DNA from: Patescibacteria group bacterium
GTDB lineage: Bacteria; Patescibacteriota; Minisyncoccia; Minisyncoccales; Minisyncoccaceae
Direction of reading: 5' to 3'
Assembly (NCBI GenBank): GCA_030156465.1
Contig: JASGMO010000003.1
Span: 1-23,930, forward strand
Length of the DNA: 23,930 bases
The notes below the pieces were generated by a model. It searched no databases and was not told the origin of the DNA. It saw nothing but the letters and a program-made list of their open reading frames with translations. Of this stretch, positions 1-7,964 are shown one piece after another (the stretch's first letter is position 1; every line of letters starts with the position of its first letter). A program made the translations under genes and the position numbers.

Positions 1-61
1 TGGAATTGCACCAGGGTCTCCAGCTTATGAGACTGGCGAGGTACTACTCCTCCAAACCGCT
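1..61 (-). tRNA. tRNA with CAU anticodon (Met or Ile2), 3' part cut by window edge
   Basis: Read on the minus strand from position 61, the sequence folds as a tRNA: a 7-nt acceptor strand AGCGGTT, TG, a GAGG/CCTC D-stem with a 7-nt loop, a CCAGT/GCTGG anticodon stem around the loop CTCATAA (anticodon CAU), and the first half of a T-arm with loop TGCAATT. The 3' acceptor strand and the end of the T-stem lie outside the window. CAU can be elongator Met or lysidine-modified Ile2. The anticodon stem lacks the GGG/CCC pairs of initiator tRNA. Two oddities are that the short D-loop AGTAGTA has no GG pair and that the T-loop has G where U55 is expected. It lies 30 nt after the stop of the membrane protein gene and is probably co-transcribed with it. 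Confidence 0.72.
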
Positions 62-91
62 AATAGCATCTTAGCAAAAAATGAAATAAAA

Positions 92-592
92 TCAAGTAAG
101 AACTTCTAATCTTTTCAATGCCTCTTCACAAGAATCAAAAAGTTTCTGCAATTCTTCCATATTTAGTATGTATCCCTGCCCTTCTTTTATCTCTTCTGCA
201 ATAGTGTATATATCTTTAATTCCCTCTATATCAGCTATTGAAGAGTTTTCTATCATCTCATATAGGTTAACACCTACTGTTCCCTTGTTCTTTAATGCCT
301 CAATCAACAATTCTTCCATCATTAATATTGCCTTTTTGTAATCTCTTTTATTTAAAAAACTAGATATTTTTTTAGCTCTTTTAGTTAAGATATTTTTAGA
401 ATCAAACTTTTGAAAACTTAGAAAATCATTAATTCTTCTTTTTGCACCAGCAGTTAAAAAATCAACCTTAATGAAGTAATAAAAAATAGCAAAAATAAAA
501 GCAATTGAAATAATTATAAACAAAACTTTAAAAGGAAATAAAAATTCAAACAATTCACTTGACTCTAAAAATTGTAAAATATCATCTATCAT
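92..592 (-). CDS. Uncharacterised single-pass membrane protein
   Basis: A 166-residue protein with one strong hydrophobic segment at about residues 17-41, followed by a charged, mostly helical region to the C-terminus. A Lys/Arg-rich stretch directly after the membrane segment suggests that the C-terminal part is cytoplasmic. I do not recognise a family and see no catalytic motif. The ATG lies inside the end of gatA (11-base overlap) and there is no Shine-Dalgarno sequence, so translation is probably coupled to gatA. A tRNA gene follows. It is the last protein gene of the murD-ftsW-murG-gltX-gatC-gatA run. Its place after translation genes says little about its role. Confidence 0.75.
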   Translation of the reverse strand: MIDDILQFLESSELFEFLFPFKVLFIIISIAFIFAIFYYFIKVDFLTAGAKRRINDFLSFQKFDSKNILTKRAKKISSFLNKRDYKKAILMMEELLIEALKNKGTVGVNLYEMIENSSIADIEGIKDIYTIAEEIKEGQGYILNMEELQKLFDSCEEALKRLEVLT

Positions 593-1955
593 AATTGTTA
601 GCTATTTTAAGAAGTGCTTTTTCTCTAAATGATTGCCCTATTAGGTGTATTCCTATCGGCAATCCATCGGTTTTAAATGGTATAGATATTGCTGGAAGAC
701 CTGCTAAATTAACACTAACAGTGTAAATGTCTGACAAATACATTGCCATCGGATCTTCCTGCTTTTCACCTATTTTAAATGGCAAGCTTGGTGAGGTTGG
801 CCCCAATATTACATCTACTTTTTTAAACGCTTCATCAAAATCATTTTTAATTAGTGTTCTAACCTTCAATGCTTTCTTATAAAATGCATCGTAGTATCCT
901 GAAGATAGCGTATATGTTCCAAGCATTATTCTTTTTTTAACTTCACTACCAAAATACTTAGTCCTATTGCTTATTATCCCATCAATATTCTGACCATATC
1001 TTAAACCATCAAATCGTGCTAAGTTAGCACTTGCTTCTGCTGGTGCTATAATATAGTAACACGCTAGAGCATATTCCATATGAGGCAAACTAATATCAAC
1101 TATTTCAGCACCCATTTTTTTGTACTCTTCAATTGCTTCCCTGATTGATTTTTCTACTTCCTTATCTAACCCATCAACAAAATATTCTTTAGGAACTCCA
1201 ATTTTGAAACTATTTGACTCCCCTTCTGTATGTTCAACGGTTGTAGAATCATATTCATCACTTCCCTTTATTGCTTCAAAAACGATCTGAGCATCAGTAA
1301 CATTTTTAGTTATTGGTCCAGCCTGATCTAGTGATGAGGCAAAAGCAATAATACCATTTCTTGAAACTGTTCCATATGTTGGCTTAAAACCAACTACCCC
1401 ACAAAAAGATGCTGGTTGTCTAATTGATCCACCCGTGTCTGTTCCTAGGGCATAGACACACATATCAGCACCTACAGCGGCAGCAGAACCACCTGATGAG
1501 CCACCTGGAACTCTTTCTAAATCTCTGGGATTTTTAGTTTTAAAAAAGGCAGAATTCTCACAAGAAGAGCCCATTGCAAATTCATCTAAGTTAGTTTTGC
1601 CTAAGAATACAGCTCCCTGCTTTTTTAACTTTTCTACAACGGTTGCATTATATTGTGCGATATAGTTTTCTAGAAATTTAGAGCTTGCTGTACACTTCTC
1701 TCCCTCAACTAAAAGATTGTCTTTAAGGGCGCAAGGAATCCCTGTAAGCATTGTCATTTCTCCCCTCTTTATCATTTCATCAGCTTCTTTGGCTTGCCTC
1801 AATGCTAAATCTTTAGTAACCGTTACAAAAGCTTTTATCTCCCCATCTTTCTCTTCGATCTTTTGTAAGTATGCATTGGTTAATTCAACTGAAGTAAAAT
1901 CTCCGTTTTTAAGACCTTCGTGAGCTGATTCAATTGTTAAGTTCTCAATCTTCAT
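582..1955 (-). CDS. gatA: Aspartyl/glutamyl-tRNA amidotransferase subunit A
   Basis: Amidase-signature subunit of GatCAB, which releases ammonia from glutamine and passes it to GatB for amidation of Glu-tRNA(Gln) and/or Asp-tRNA(Asn). The Ser-cisSer-Lys triad is visible: Lys in GIPCALKDN (about residue 78), the GGSSGGSAAAVG stretch (about 151-162) and the nucleophile in GTDTGGSIRQPA (about 177). I chose the ATG at 1955, giving 457 residues, because the family starts with a segment like MKIENLTIESAHE. A TTG at 1979 would add eight residues of no family character. The start overlaps the end of gatC by 11 bases. GatB is not in the window. Identification is firm. Which misacylated tRNA is used cannot be read from the sequence. 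Confidence 0.96.
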   Translation of the reverse strand: MKIENLTIESAHEGLKNGDFTSVELTNAYLQKIEEKDGEIKAFVTVTKDLALRQAKEADEMIKRGEMTMLTGIPCALKDNLLVEGEKCTASSKFLENYIAQYNATVVEKLKKQGAVFLGKTNLDEFAMGSSCENSAFFKTKNPRDLERVPGGSSGGSAAAVGADMCVYALGTDTGGSIRQPASFCGVVGFKPTYGTVSRNGIIAFASSLDQAGPITKNVTDAQIVFEAIKGSDEYDSTTVEHTEGESNSFKIGVPKEYFVDGLDKEVEKSIREAIEEYKKMGAEIVDISLPHMEYALACYYIIAPAEASANLARFDGLRYGQNIDGIISNRTKYFGSEVKKRIMLGTYTLSSGYYDAFYKKALKVRTLIKNDFDEAFKKVDVILGPTSPSLPFKIGEKQEDPMAMYLSDIYTVSVNLAGLPAISIPFKTDGLPIGIHLIGQSFREKALLKIANNYDR

Positions 1956-2232
1956 TGTAAAGTATTTTTTTAACCTCAAGATAATTGTTCTTACTTCTAG
2001 AAAAAGAACTAATTAAATCACCATTATTATCTTTAGCAATGTCTTCCCTCATTACACTTTCCAATTCAATAATACTAGGCGTTGCCTCTATATCATCAGT
2101 ATTCAATTCTTGAAGCTTTTTAACGTATTCTAAAATAGAAGAGAAGTTTTTTCTCATTTCTTCCATTTCATCATCTTTAATTTCTAAGTGTGAAAGCTTA
2201 GCTATATTTTTAATTTCTTCGCTTGATATCAT
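1945..2232 (-). CDS. gatC: Aspartyl/glutamyl-tRNA amidotransferase subunit C
   Basis: A 95-residue protein of normal GatC length. The N-terminus (MISSEEIKNIAKLSHLEI) is the typical GatC start. The middle contains the ELNTDDIEATPS stretch, matching the family's 'L..ldt..v.pt' pattern, and the tail contains MRED, the usual 'lreD' element. GatC stabilises GatA and wraps the GatA-GatB interface. It lies 24 bp downstream of gltX and overlaps gatA by 11 bases, so the two subunits are made together. The gap upstream of the ATG is very AT-rich with TATA-like strings, so a weak internal promoter is possible but not clear. Confidence 0.93.
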   Translation of the reverse strand: MISSEEIKNIAKLSHLEIKDDEMEEMRKNFSSILEYVKKLQELNTDDIEATPSIIELESVMREDIAKDNNGDLISSFSRSKNNYLEVKKILYNED

Positions 2233-2256
2233 ATTAAATATACTATACTAATATTG

Positions 2257-3630
2257 TTATTTTATCAATTCTATCGCTTCTTTGATCCTTTTTAGTGTTT
2301 TTTCTTTTCCCAAAACATTAATAATATCTAGTGGACCGGCAGAATTCTTTTTTCCCGTAAGAGCAACTCTTAATGGCCACAAAATATTGCCCCTATTATC
2401 TTCCTTGTTAGCTAACTCCATTATATCTTCGTTATTATCTATTGCATCATATGTCTTTTCTAAAGATGATTTTAATTCTTCGTCAGACATATCTTTCCAT
2501 CTTAAAAGTTCTTTATCATATTCTAATTTGTCTTTGAAAAAATAATCAGTTAATTCAGTTATCTCTGATAGTTTTTTTAATCTTTCATGATACAGGGCAA
2601 CTATCTTTGATAATTCTTCTATTGGCTTTTGAGGAAGATAAGGGAGACATTTTTCAGTTAATTCCATCAACGGCATTTTCCTAATATACAACCCGTTAAT
2701 CCAATCAAGTTTATCAATATTAAATATCGCCGCTGACTTTTGTATTTTCTCTAAAGAAAAATCATTGATTAATTCTTCCATTGTGTATATCTCTTTTGGA
2801 GTACCTGGATTCCATCCCAAAAATGCAATGAAATTAAGTACTGCTTCGGGCAAATATCCCTCAGCTATATATTCATTTAGCGATGTCTTCCCTGTTCTCT
2901 TAGACATTTTCTTTTTATCTGTCCCAAGTATTAATGGTAAATGAGCATATTTTGGTTCTTTGCCCCCCAAGGCATTAATAATTAAAATTTGCTTAGGAGT
3001 ATTAGGGATGTGATCCTCCCCTCTTATCACATGACTTATTTCCATTAGCATATCATCAACGGCACAAGTGAAGTTAAATAGGAAATTATCAAAATCCTTA
3101 GCTATTACAAAATCACCCATTGTATCAGTATTATTGTCAATTTTACTTCGTATAATATCATCAAAAGATACAACCTGATTAACTGGTGTTCTAAATCTAA
3201 TTACCGATGGTTTCCCTTCTTTTAGATATTTATTAACCGTTTCTTTGGGCAGATCCCTACACTTACCTCTATATACTGGTGCTTCTCCAAGAGCCATTAA
3301 ATGTTCTTTCTGTGCTTCAACTTCTTCTTTTGAGCAAAAGCAGTAATAGGCATGACCATCTTCAATTAATTTTTCTAATTGTTTTTTATACAATTCATTT
3401 CTTTCACTCTGCCTAAAGGGCCCCTCATTCCATTTTATACCCAACCAATCAAGTCCTTTTAATAATTCTTCTTCCCACTCTTTTTTTGATCTTTCTTTGT
3501 CGGTATCTTCTATTCTTAAAATAAAGTCACCTTTGTTCTTTTGAGAAAAAAGAAATGGAAAAAGAGCAGTCCTTATTGTACCAATATGTAATGGTCCTGT
3601 TGGTGATGGTGCAAATCTTGTTCTTATCAT
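2257..3630 (-). CDS. gltX: Glutamate--tRNA ligase
   Basis: Class I glutamyl-tRNA synthetase of 457 residues, charging tRNA(Glu) and, with GatCAB present, probably also tRNA(Gln). Seen directly: the FAPSPTGPLHIG signature at residues 6-17, with HIG as the HIGH motif; a CFC...KC zinc-knuckle pattern at Cys97, Cys99 and Cys124; and KMSKR at 241-245. The C-terminal half is the helical anticodon-binding domain. The ATG overlaps the murG stop by four bases (ATGA). Placement just before gatC-gatA supports a non-discriminating enzyme whose Glu-tRNA(Gln) product is amidated by GatCAB. That specificity is inferred from context and not from a diagnostic residue. Confidence 0.96.
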   Translation of the reverse strand: MIRTRFAPSPTGPLHIGTIRTALFPFLFSQKNKGDFILRIEDTDKERSKKEWEEELLKGLDWLGIKWNEGPFRQSERNELYKKQLEKLIEDGHAYYCFCSKEEVEAQKEHLMALGEAPVYRGKCRDLPKETVNKYLKEGKPSVIRFRTPVNQVVSFDDIIRSKIDNNTDTMGDFVIAKDFDNFLFNFTCAVDDMLMEISHVIRGEDHIPNTPKQILIINALGGKEPKYAHLPLILGTDKKKMSKRTGKTSLNEYIAEGYLPEAVLNFIAFLGWNPGTPKEIYTMEELINDFSLEKIQKSAAIFNIDKLDWINGLYIRKMPLMELTEKCLPYLPQKPIEELSKIVALYHERLKKLSEITELTDYFFKDKLEYDKELLRWKDMSDEELKSSLEKTYDAIDNNEDIMELANKEDNRGNILWPLRVALTGKKNSAGPLDIINVLGKEKTLKRIKEAIELIK

Positions 3631-4727
3631 TTTAAATACTCTATTATTTCTTCTGATATTTTATCACTGGCATTAAATGGAGAAAATTCTTTCGCCGCTT
3701 GCGACATTTTTTCTTTATCAATTGTTTTTAATTTTTCTAATAAAAAGTGGTCTGTAAAGTTCGGTTCTTCTAAAACCAAACAAGCACCGTTTTTAGCATA
3801 TGCATATGCATTTTTTGCTTGGTGATTTTGAGCTGACTCAGTTAGCGGAATTAGAATTGACGGTTTACCGATGGAAGAAACTTCGGATATCATTCCACCT
3901 CCCGACCTACCAACCACAACATCAGCCAAATTGTATGCACAAGCAACTTCTTTTTCATCTAAGAAAAAATATGGATGATAATATTCTAAAAGTTCTTTTT
4001 CTACCATAGCAACACTTTCTTTTTTTGCCCTATTAATATCTTTTAATCCTGTCTGATGAATTATTTCAAAATCTTTCAATAAGTCACCTAATGATTGAAA
4101 AATAACATCATTAATTCTTCCACTTCCTTGAGAACCACCGATAACGAAAATAACATCCTTGCCTCCTTTTAACTTCAAAACATCTTCTTTATTCCAGTGA
4201 ATGATCTCCCTTCTTACCGGTCCACCAGTTTGAATCATTTTTTTCTTAGGAAAATATTCTGTAATTTCAGTACTAAAAGATGTAAATATTTTTTTAGCAA
4301 AACGACTAGCAATTCTATTAGCTAGCCCTGGAGCAACATCTGATTCGTGTATAAAAATCGGAATGCGTAAGATGATTCCTGCAAAAACAACCGGAATTGA
4401 TCCGTGTCCACCCTTGCTTACAATTAAGTCAGGCATTTTAAAAAAGAGCAATATAAAAGAATGAATAAATCCAACTGGTATGTTAAAAAATATATCTATA
4501 ATGTTAGAAGCGATCGCTTTAGGAGAAAAATATCTCCTTATTTTTCCAGAAAAAACATAATTGGTTTTAATTTTTGCAATAGGTAAAAAAACACTAGTAG
4601 TAAAATCCTTTGGACCGATATAAGACATATCAATACTAGGATATTTCTCTCTAATGCTTTGCGTAATTGCAATAATTGGAAAAACATGTCCGCCCGTTCC
4701 CCCTCCTGTAAATATTATCTTTGGCAT
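3627..4727 (-). CDS. murG: UDP-GlcNAc:lipid I N-acetylglucosamine transferase
   Basis: GT28-family enzyme (366 residues) that adds GlcNAc to undecaprenyl-PP-MurNAc-pentapeptide on the inner face of the membrane, making lipid II. Seen: the N-terminal glycine-rich loop GGGTGGHVFP (residues 8-17), SKGGHGSIPV, IHESDVAPGLANR, the second glycine-rich loop GGSQGSGRIND that opens the UDP-GlcNAc half, and the C-terminal GRSGGGMISEV...ESAQNHQ nucleotide-sugar site. Hydrophobic patches near residues 85-105 fit the membrane-docking face. It follows ftsW by 37 bp, and that gap holds a credible promoter ending 6 nt before the ATG, so murG may be transcribed separately as well as from the murD operon. Confidence 0.97.
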   Translation of the reverse strand: MPKIIFTGGGTGGHVFPIIAITQSIREKYPSIDMSYIGPKDFTTSVFLPIAKIKTNYVFSGKIRRYFSPKAIASNIIDIFFNIPVGFIHSFILLFFKMPDLIVSKGGHGSIPVVFAGIILRIPIFIHESDVAPGLANRIASRFAKKIFTSFSTEITEYFPKKKMIQTGGPVRREIIHWNKEDVLKLKGGKDVIFVIGGSQGSGRINDVIFQSLGDLLKDFEIIHQTGLKDINRAKKESVAMVEKELLEYYHPYFFLDEKEVACAYNLADVVVGRSGGGMISEVSSIGKPSILIPLTESAQNHQAKNAYAYAKNGACLVLEEPNFTDHFLLEKLKTIDKEKMSQAAKEFSPFNASDKISEEIIEYLK

Positions 4728-4733
4728 ACTTAT

Positions 4734-4762
4734 AATATATGCTTTTTTAGTAATTTTAACAA
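4734..4762 (-). promoter_or_regulatory. Predicted internal promoter of murG (leaderless type)
   Basis: On the minus strand, TTGTTA (4757-4762), a 17-bp spacer, TATATT (4734-4739), then exactly 6 nt (ATAAGT) to the murG ATG. The start point expected about 7 nt after the -10 would be at the ATG itself. The string ATTATAAGTATG is shared with the murD start. Confidence 0.5.
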
Positions 4763-4764
4763 GC

Positions 4765-5838
4765 TCATTTCTTAGATATGTTTAACAACAACCCACAAGC
4801 TATTAATTCAGCAATTAAATGAGTTCCACCATAACTAATAAATGGTAATGGTATTCCTGTTAAGGGCATAATTGCTGTCATTGATCCGATATTAACAAAT
4901 GTTTGAACAATTATCCAAGATCCAAGACCTATAGCCATTAATCTAAGATATTGATTATCGGCCCTTTTAGCTACGACTATTACTCTCCAGAAGAAATATA
5001 GAAATAGAATAATTAAAAGGGATACACCGATAAAACCAACTTCCTCTGCAAAAATCGTAAAAACTGAATCAGATATTGATTGAGGAACGAAGCCAAGCTT
5101 TTGCATTCCTAGACCTAATCCAGAACCAAGCAACCCCCCAGATCCAATTGTAATTAATGATTGGTTGATGTGATAACCCGAACCTAAAACATCAGTATTG
5201 GGATTTAAAAAAGCAAACATTCTCTGCATTCTATACGGAGACAAGACTATTAATGAAATAAAACCAACAAAAGCACCACCTATTATTGCTAATGTTTGCT
5301 TAATCGGTGTTTTAGAACAGAAAAACATTGCCAGTGCTGTTGCAAAAATTACAAAAAGAGTTCCTGTGTCTTTTTGTAAAATTAATAATGAAAAAACTAA
5401 GAATAAGACGGTAGCAAAAGTAAAAAACTTCTTTCTGTTTTTTTCATCGTCTAATATTGTTGCTAAATAAAAAACTACTGAAAGTTTTAAAAAATCAGAT
5501 GGTTGCATGCTAATAAAGCCCAAATCTAACCATCTGGTTGCGCCCAATTCTGACCTTGAGAGTTGAGGAACAAAAACCAAAAGCATTAGTATAATAGAAA
5601 AAATAAATAAATGAATACTAAACTTTTTAACTTTATTAAGGGGAACCTTAAAAGCAATAAAACCAAGGATTAAACCTGGAAGAAGACCGAAAAGAATTTG
5701 GTGAAATAAATAATGGGTAGCGTTTCCAGTTAATTTTAAAGATAGTGGGATTGATGCAGTCGCTAAAGCCAAAAAGCCCACCACTAAAAGTAATATTATC
5801 GTACCTAAAAGAAAAATATCAACTTTTTGCTTTTTCAT
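4765..5838 (-). CDS. ftsW: SEDS-family lipid II polymerase FtsW
   Basis: Integral membrane protein of 357 residues with about ten hydrophobic segments, the SEDS fold shared by FtsW and RodA, which polymerise lipid II together with a class B PBP. The family's C-terminal signature is present (GIPLPFISYGGTHL, near residue 330), as are the GSGLGLGMQKLGFVPQ and DSVFTIFAEEVG stretches (residues about 235-270) typical of FtsW. Position between murD and murG, as in classical dcw clusters, favours FtsW over RodA. The ATG overlaps the end of murD by 20 bases, so translation is probably coupled. No PBP partner is in the window. Confidence 0.92.
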   Translation of the reverse strand: MKKQKVDIFLLGTIILLLVVGFLALATASIPLSLKLTGNATHYLFHQILFGLLPGLILGFIAFKVPLNKVKKFSIHLFIFSIILMLLVFVPQLSRSELGATRWLDLGFISMQPSDFLKLSVVFYLATILDDEKNRKKFFTFATVLFLVFSLLILQKDTGTLFVIFATALAMFFCSKTPIKQTLAIIGGAFVGFISLIVLSPYRMQRMFAFLNPNTDVLGSGYHINQSLITIGSGGLLGSGLGLGMQKLGFVPQSISDSVFTIFAEEVGFIGVSLLIILFLYFFWRVIVVAKRADNQYLRLMAIGLGSWIIVQTFVNIGSMTAIMPLTGIPLPFISYGGTHLIAELIACGLLLNISKK

Positions 5839-7060
5839 TTATATACTTCTTGAATAAATCTCCTCTTTCCTTATAATCCTTAAATATATTAAAACTTGGA
5901 GATGCCGGCGACATTAAACAAATTTTACCCTTTGAAGTATGTTCATATGCTAAGTCAATAGCATCCAACATATTATCAACCTTAAATATCCTAGATCTAA
6001 TATTTCTAACTATTTTCTCTCCAGAATCAGGAAAAGCAATAATTGTTTTAATATTACTTTTTTTAATTCTTTTAACTAATTTATCATATTTAATTCCCCT
6101 GTCTAATCCTCCAAGAATAATTGTTTCAACATCATCTCCCAAAGAATCAAGAGCATAAACAACTGCTTCGGGTATGGTTGCAATAGAATCATCATAGAAT
6201 CTAACCCCCTTAAACTCTCCGACAAACTCTAATCTATGAGGCAATCTCTTATAATTATTTAATGCTTTGACTACTTCTTTTTCGGGAATGTTTAATAACT
6301 TAGCTACATTCAAAACAGCAATTAAATTATCTATATGAGTAATTTCTAAAAATTGCTGATTATCTTTCAAAAATGGTGCAAAATCTTTAATGTCAATTTC
6401 TATTTTGTTTGCTTTTGTCTTTGGTTCTATCTCAGGATTAAAAATTAAGTAATCAGATTTTTCTTGATATTTATATATATTCTTTTTTGCTGAAAAATAT
6501 TCTTCAAAATCTTTGTAATAATCAAGATGTTCTGGATATATGTTTAAAAAAACTGCAATGTGAGGACTCTTTTTGAGGTTCACTAATTGATGAGATGAAA
6601 GTTCATAAATAACAATATCATCTTTTTTTAACTTAGAAAGAAAGCTCAAAGATGGTGTTTCAATGTTTCCAACTAAATACGACCCTTTTACTATTGAATG
6701 AATAAGGGAAGCGACAGTGCTTTTCCCTTTTGTTCCAGTGATGCCTATTATTTTTGCAGGACAGTTGTCAAAAAATAATTCTGTCTGACTGGTTAACTTG
6801 TCTTTATACTTAAAAAACGGAATCCCTGGTGATTTAATTATCACATCAAAATCTTTGACATTCTTTAAATATTCTTCTCCCAAAAATAGATCCATCCCGC
6901 TAACAGCTTTTTTCGTTTTATTATCAAGCTCCTCTTTTTGATCAGCAATAGCAAATTTTTTCTTAGGAAAAACTTTCTTAAGGTAAGATAGTGTGTCTAA
7001 CCCCTCTCTACCAATTCCTAAAATCAATACCTTCTTATTTTCTAGCTCTTTAATCTTCAT
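5819..7060 (-). CDS. murD: UDP-MurNAc-L-alanine--glutamate ligase, MurD2-like
   Basis: Mur ligase of 413 residues. The N-terminal Rossmann-like UDP-binding domain has LGIGREG (14-20). The ATP P-loop is GTKGKST (109-115), and the SAKKNIY stretch near residue 190 holds the lysine expected to be carbamylated. The C-terminal domain contains HRLE (275-278), DDSIAT (290-295) and GGLDRG (317-322). To my knowledge the DDSIAT/GGxDRG pair is typical of the MurD2 branch (UDP-MurNAc-L-Ala--L-Glu ligase), whereas ordinary MurD has NDSKATN and GGDGK-like strings. A MurL-like gene in the same cluster supports L-Glu as substrate. The subtype is a motif-and-context inference, while membership of the MurD family is secure. 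It is the first gene of its operon, with a predicted leaderless start. Confidence 0.88.
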   Translation of the reverse strand: MKIKELENKKVLILGIGREGLDTLSYLKKVFPKKKFAIADQKEELDNKTKKAVSGMDLFLGEEYLKNVKDFDVIIKSPGIPFFKYKDKLTSQTELFFDNCPAKIIGITGTKGKSTVASLIHSIVKGSYLVGNIETPSLSFLSKLKKDDIVIYELSSHQLVNLKKSPHIAVFLNIYPEHLDYYKDFEEYFSAKKNIYKYQEKSDYLIFNPEIEPKTKANKIEIDIKDFAPFLKDNQQFLEITHIDNLIAVLNVAKLLNIPEKEVVKALNNYKRLPHRLEFVGEFKGVRFYDDSIATIPEAVVYALDSLGDDVETIILGGLDRGIKYDKLVKRIKKSNIKTIIAFPDSGEKIVRNIRSRIFKVDNMLDAIDLAYEHTSKGKICLMSPASPSFNIFKDYKERGDLFKKYINEKAKS

Positions 7061-7062
7061 AC

Positions 7063-7091
7063 TTATAATCTACCACAAAATATGCTATACT
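7063..7091 (+). promoter_or_regulatory. Predicted promoter of the SIS isomerase gene (leaderless)
   Basis: An extended -10 element, TGCTATACT (7083-7091), ends exactly 6 nt before the ATG at 7098. A weak -35 (TTATAA, 7063-7068) lies 17 bp upstream of the hexamer. There is no room for a Shine-Dalgarno sequence. Confidence 0.55.
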
Positions 7092-7095
7092 TCAA
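7067..7095 (-). promoter_or_regulatory. Predicted murD-operon promoter (leaderless, superimposed on pgi promoter)
   Basis: Minus-strand TTGAAG (7090-7095), 17-bp spacer ending in TGG (an extended -10 element), TAGATT (7067-7072), then 6 nt (ATAAGT) to the murD ATG. It occupies almost the same DNA as the plus-strand promoter of the next gene. Confidence 0.5.
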
Positions 7096-7097
7096 TT

Positions 7098-7964
7098 ATG
7101 GAAATAATTAAAAATTTCAAAAATCAATTTAAATACGAACCAGTAATAAAAAATCGTGACAAACTAAAAAAATCAAAAGATTTCTTTGTTGTCGGCATGG
7201 GCGGATCTCACTTATCCGCAGACATAATTAAGGATATTTTTCCTGAATTAAATATTACAGTTCACTCTGATTATGGGCTACCAAATAAGATTAATAAAAA
7301 ATCTTTATTAATTTTGAGTTCTTTTTCTGGCAACACTGAAGAAGTTTTAGATTCTCTGAAAATTGCTTTAAAAGAAAAAATATCTCTAGTTATTATTTCT
7401 TCTGGTGGGAAATTGATAGATATTGCTAAAGCAAGAGAACTTCCATATATTGAATTACCAGATAAAAGCCTTCCTCCTAGAATGGCATTGGGCTACAGCA
7501 TAAAAGCACTTCTCAAAATAGTGAATAAAAAAATTGACTTTGAGATAAAAGACCAAGAAAGTGCTGGAAAAGAAATTGCTAAAAAAATAAAAGGGACCAT
7601 CCCTCTCATATACTCATCAAATAAAAATAAATCTATTGGATATATTTGGAAAATTAACTTCAATGAAAATTCTAAGAATCCAGCATTCAATAATGTTTTT
7701 CCAGAACTTAATCACAACGAAGTAGAAGGAATAAATAAAAAAGATTTTTCTTTCATTCTTATTGAAGACCAAAAAGATCACCCAAGAATTAAATTAAGAA
7801 TGGAGATTTTTAAAAAGAAATACAAAACAATTACAGTTAAGGATAACCCAATTAATTTAATTATATTATCCTTATGGACTTCATATTATTTAGCTCTTGA
7901 AAATAAAGTTGACCCAATTGAGGTTAGAAAAATTGAAAAACTCAAGAAAGAACTTTCTCAATAG
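7098..7964 (+). CDS. SIS-domain phosphoglucose/phosphomannose isomerase-like protein
   Basis: A 288-residue protein resembling the archaeal-type bifunctional phosphoglucose/phosphomannose isomerase, which interconverts fructose-6-P with glucose-6-P or mannose-6-P. Seen: GMGGS (33-37), SFSGNTEE (75-82, sugar-phosphate-binding SIS loop), PPRMALGY (126-133), and ELNHNEVEG (203-211), whose Glu and His residues match the isomerase active site. It is slightly short for the family (usually 300-350). I chose the ATG at 7098; a GTG at 6993 would add 35 residues reading antisense through murD. It is the only plus-strand gene inside the cell-wall cluster and overlaps the end of the convergent GT4 gene by 23 bp. 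Mannose-6-P supply to the GT4/GH130 pair is possible but unproven. Confidence 0.8.
   Translation: MEIIKNFKNQFKYEPVIKNRDKLKKSKDFFVVGMGGSHLSADIIKDIFPELNITVHSDYGLPNKINKKSLLILSSFSGNTEEVLDSLKIALKEKISLVIISSGGKLIDIAKARELPYIELPDKSLPPRMALGYSIKALLKIVNKKIDFEIKDQESAGKEIAKKIKGTIPLIYSSNKNKSIGYIWKINFNENSKNPAFNNVFPELNHNEVEGINKKDFSFILIEDQKDHPRIKLRMEIFKKKYKTITVKDNPINLIILSLWTSYYLALENKVDPIEVRKIEKLKKELSQ

Noticed and set aside
1956..1979. TTG start for gatA
   Set aside because: It adds eight residues not seen in the family; the ATG at 1955 fits both the family and the overlap pattern.
3800..4009. Plus-strand open frame inside murG
   Set aside because: It is antisense to conserved MurG motifs, with no promoter or family resemblance.
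6993..7097. 35-residue N-terminal extension of the SIS protein from a GTG start
   Set aside because: It reads antisense through the start of murD and has no isomerase-like sequence; a strong -10 sits just before the ATG at 7098.
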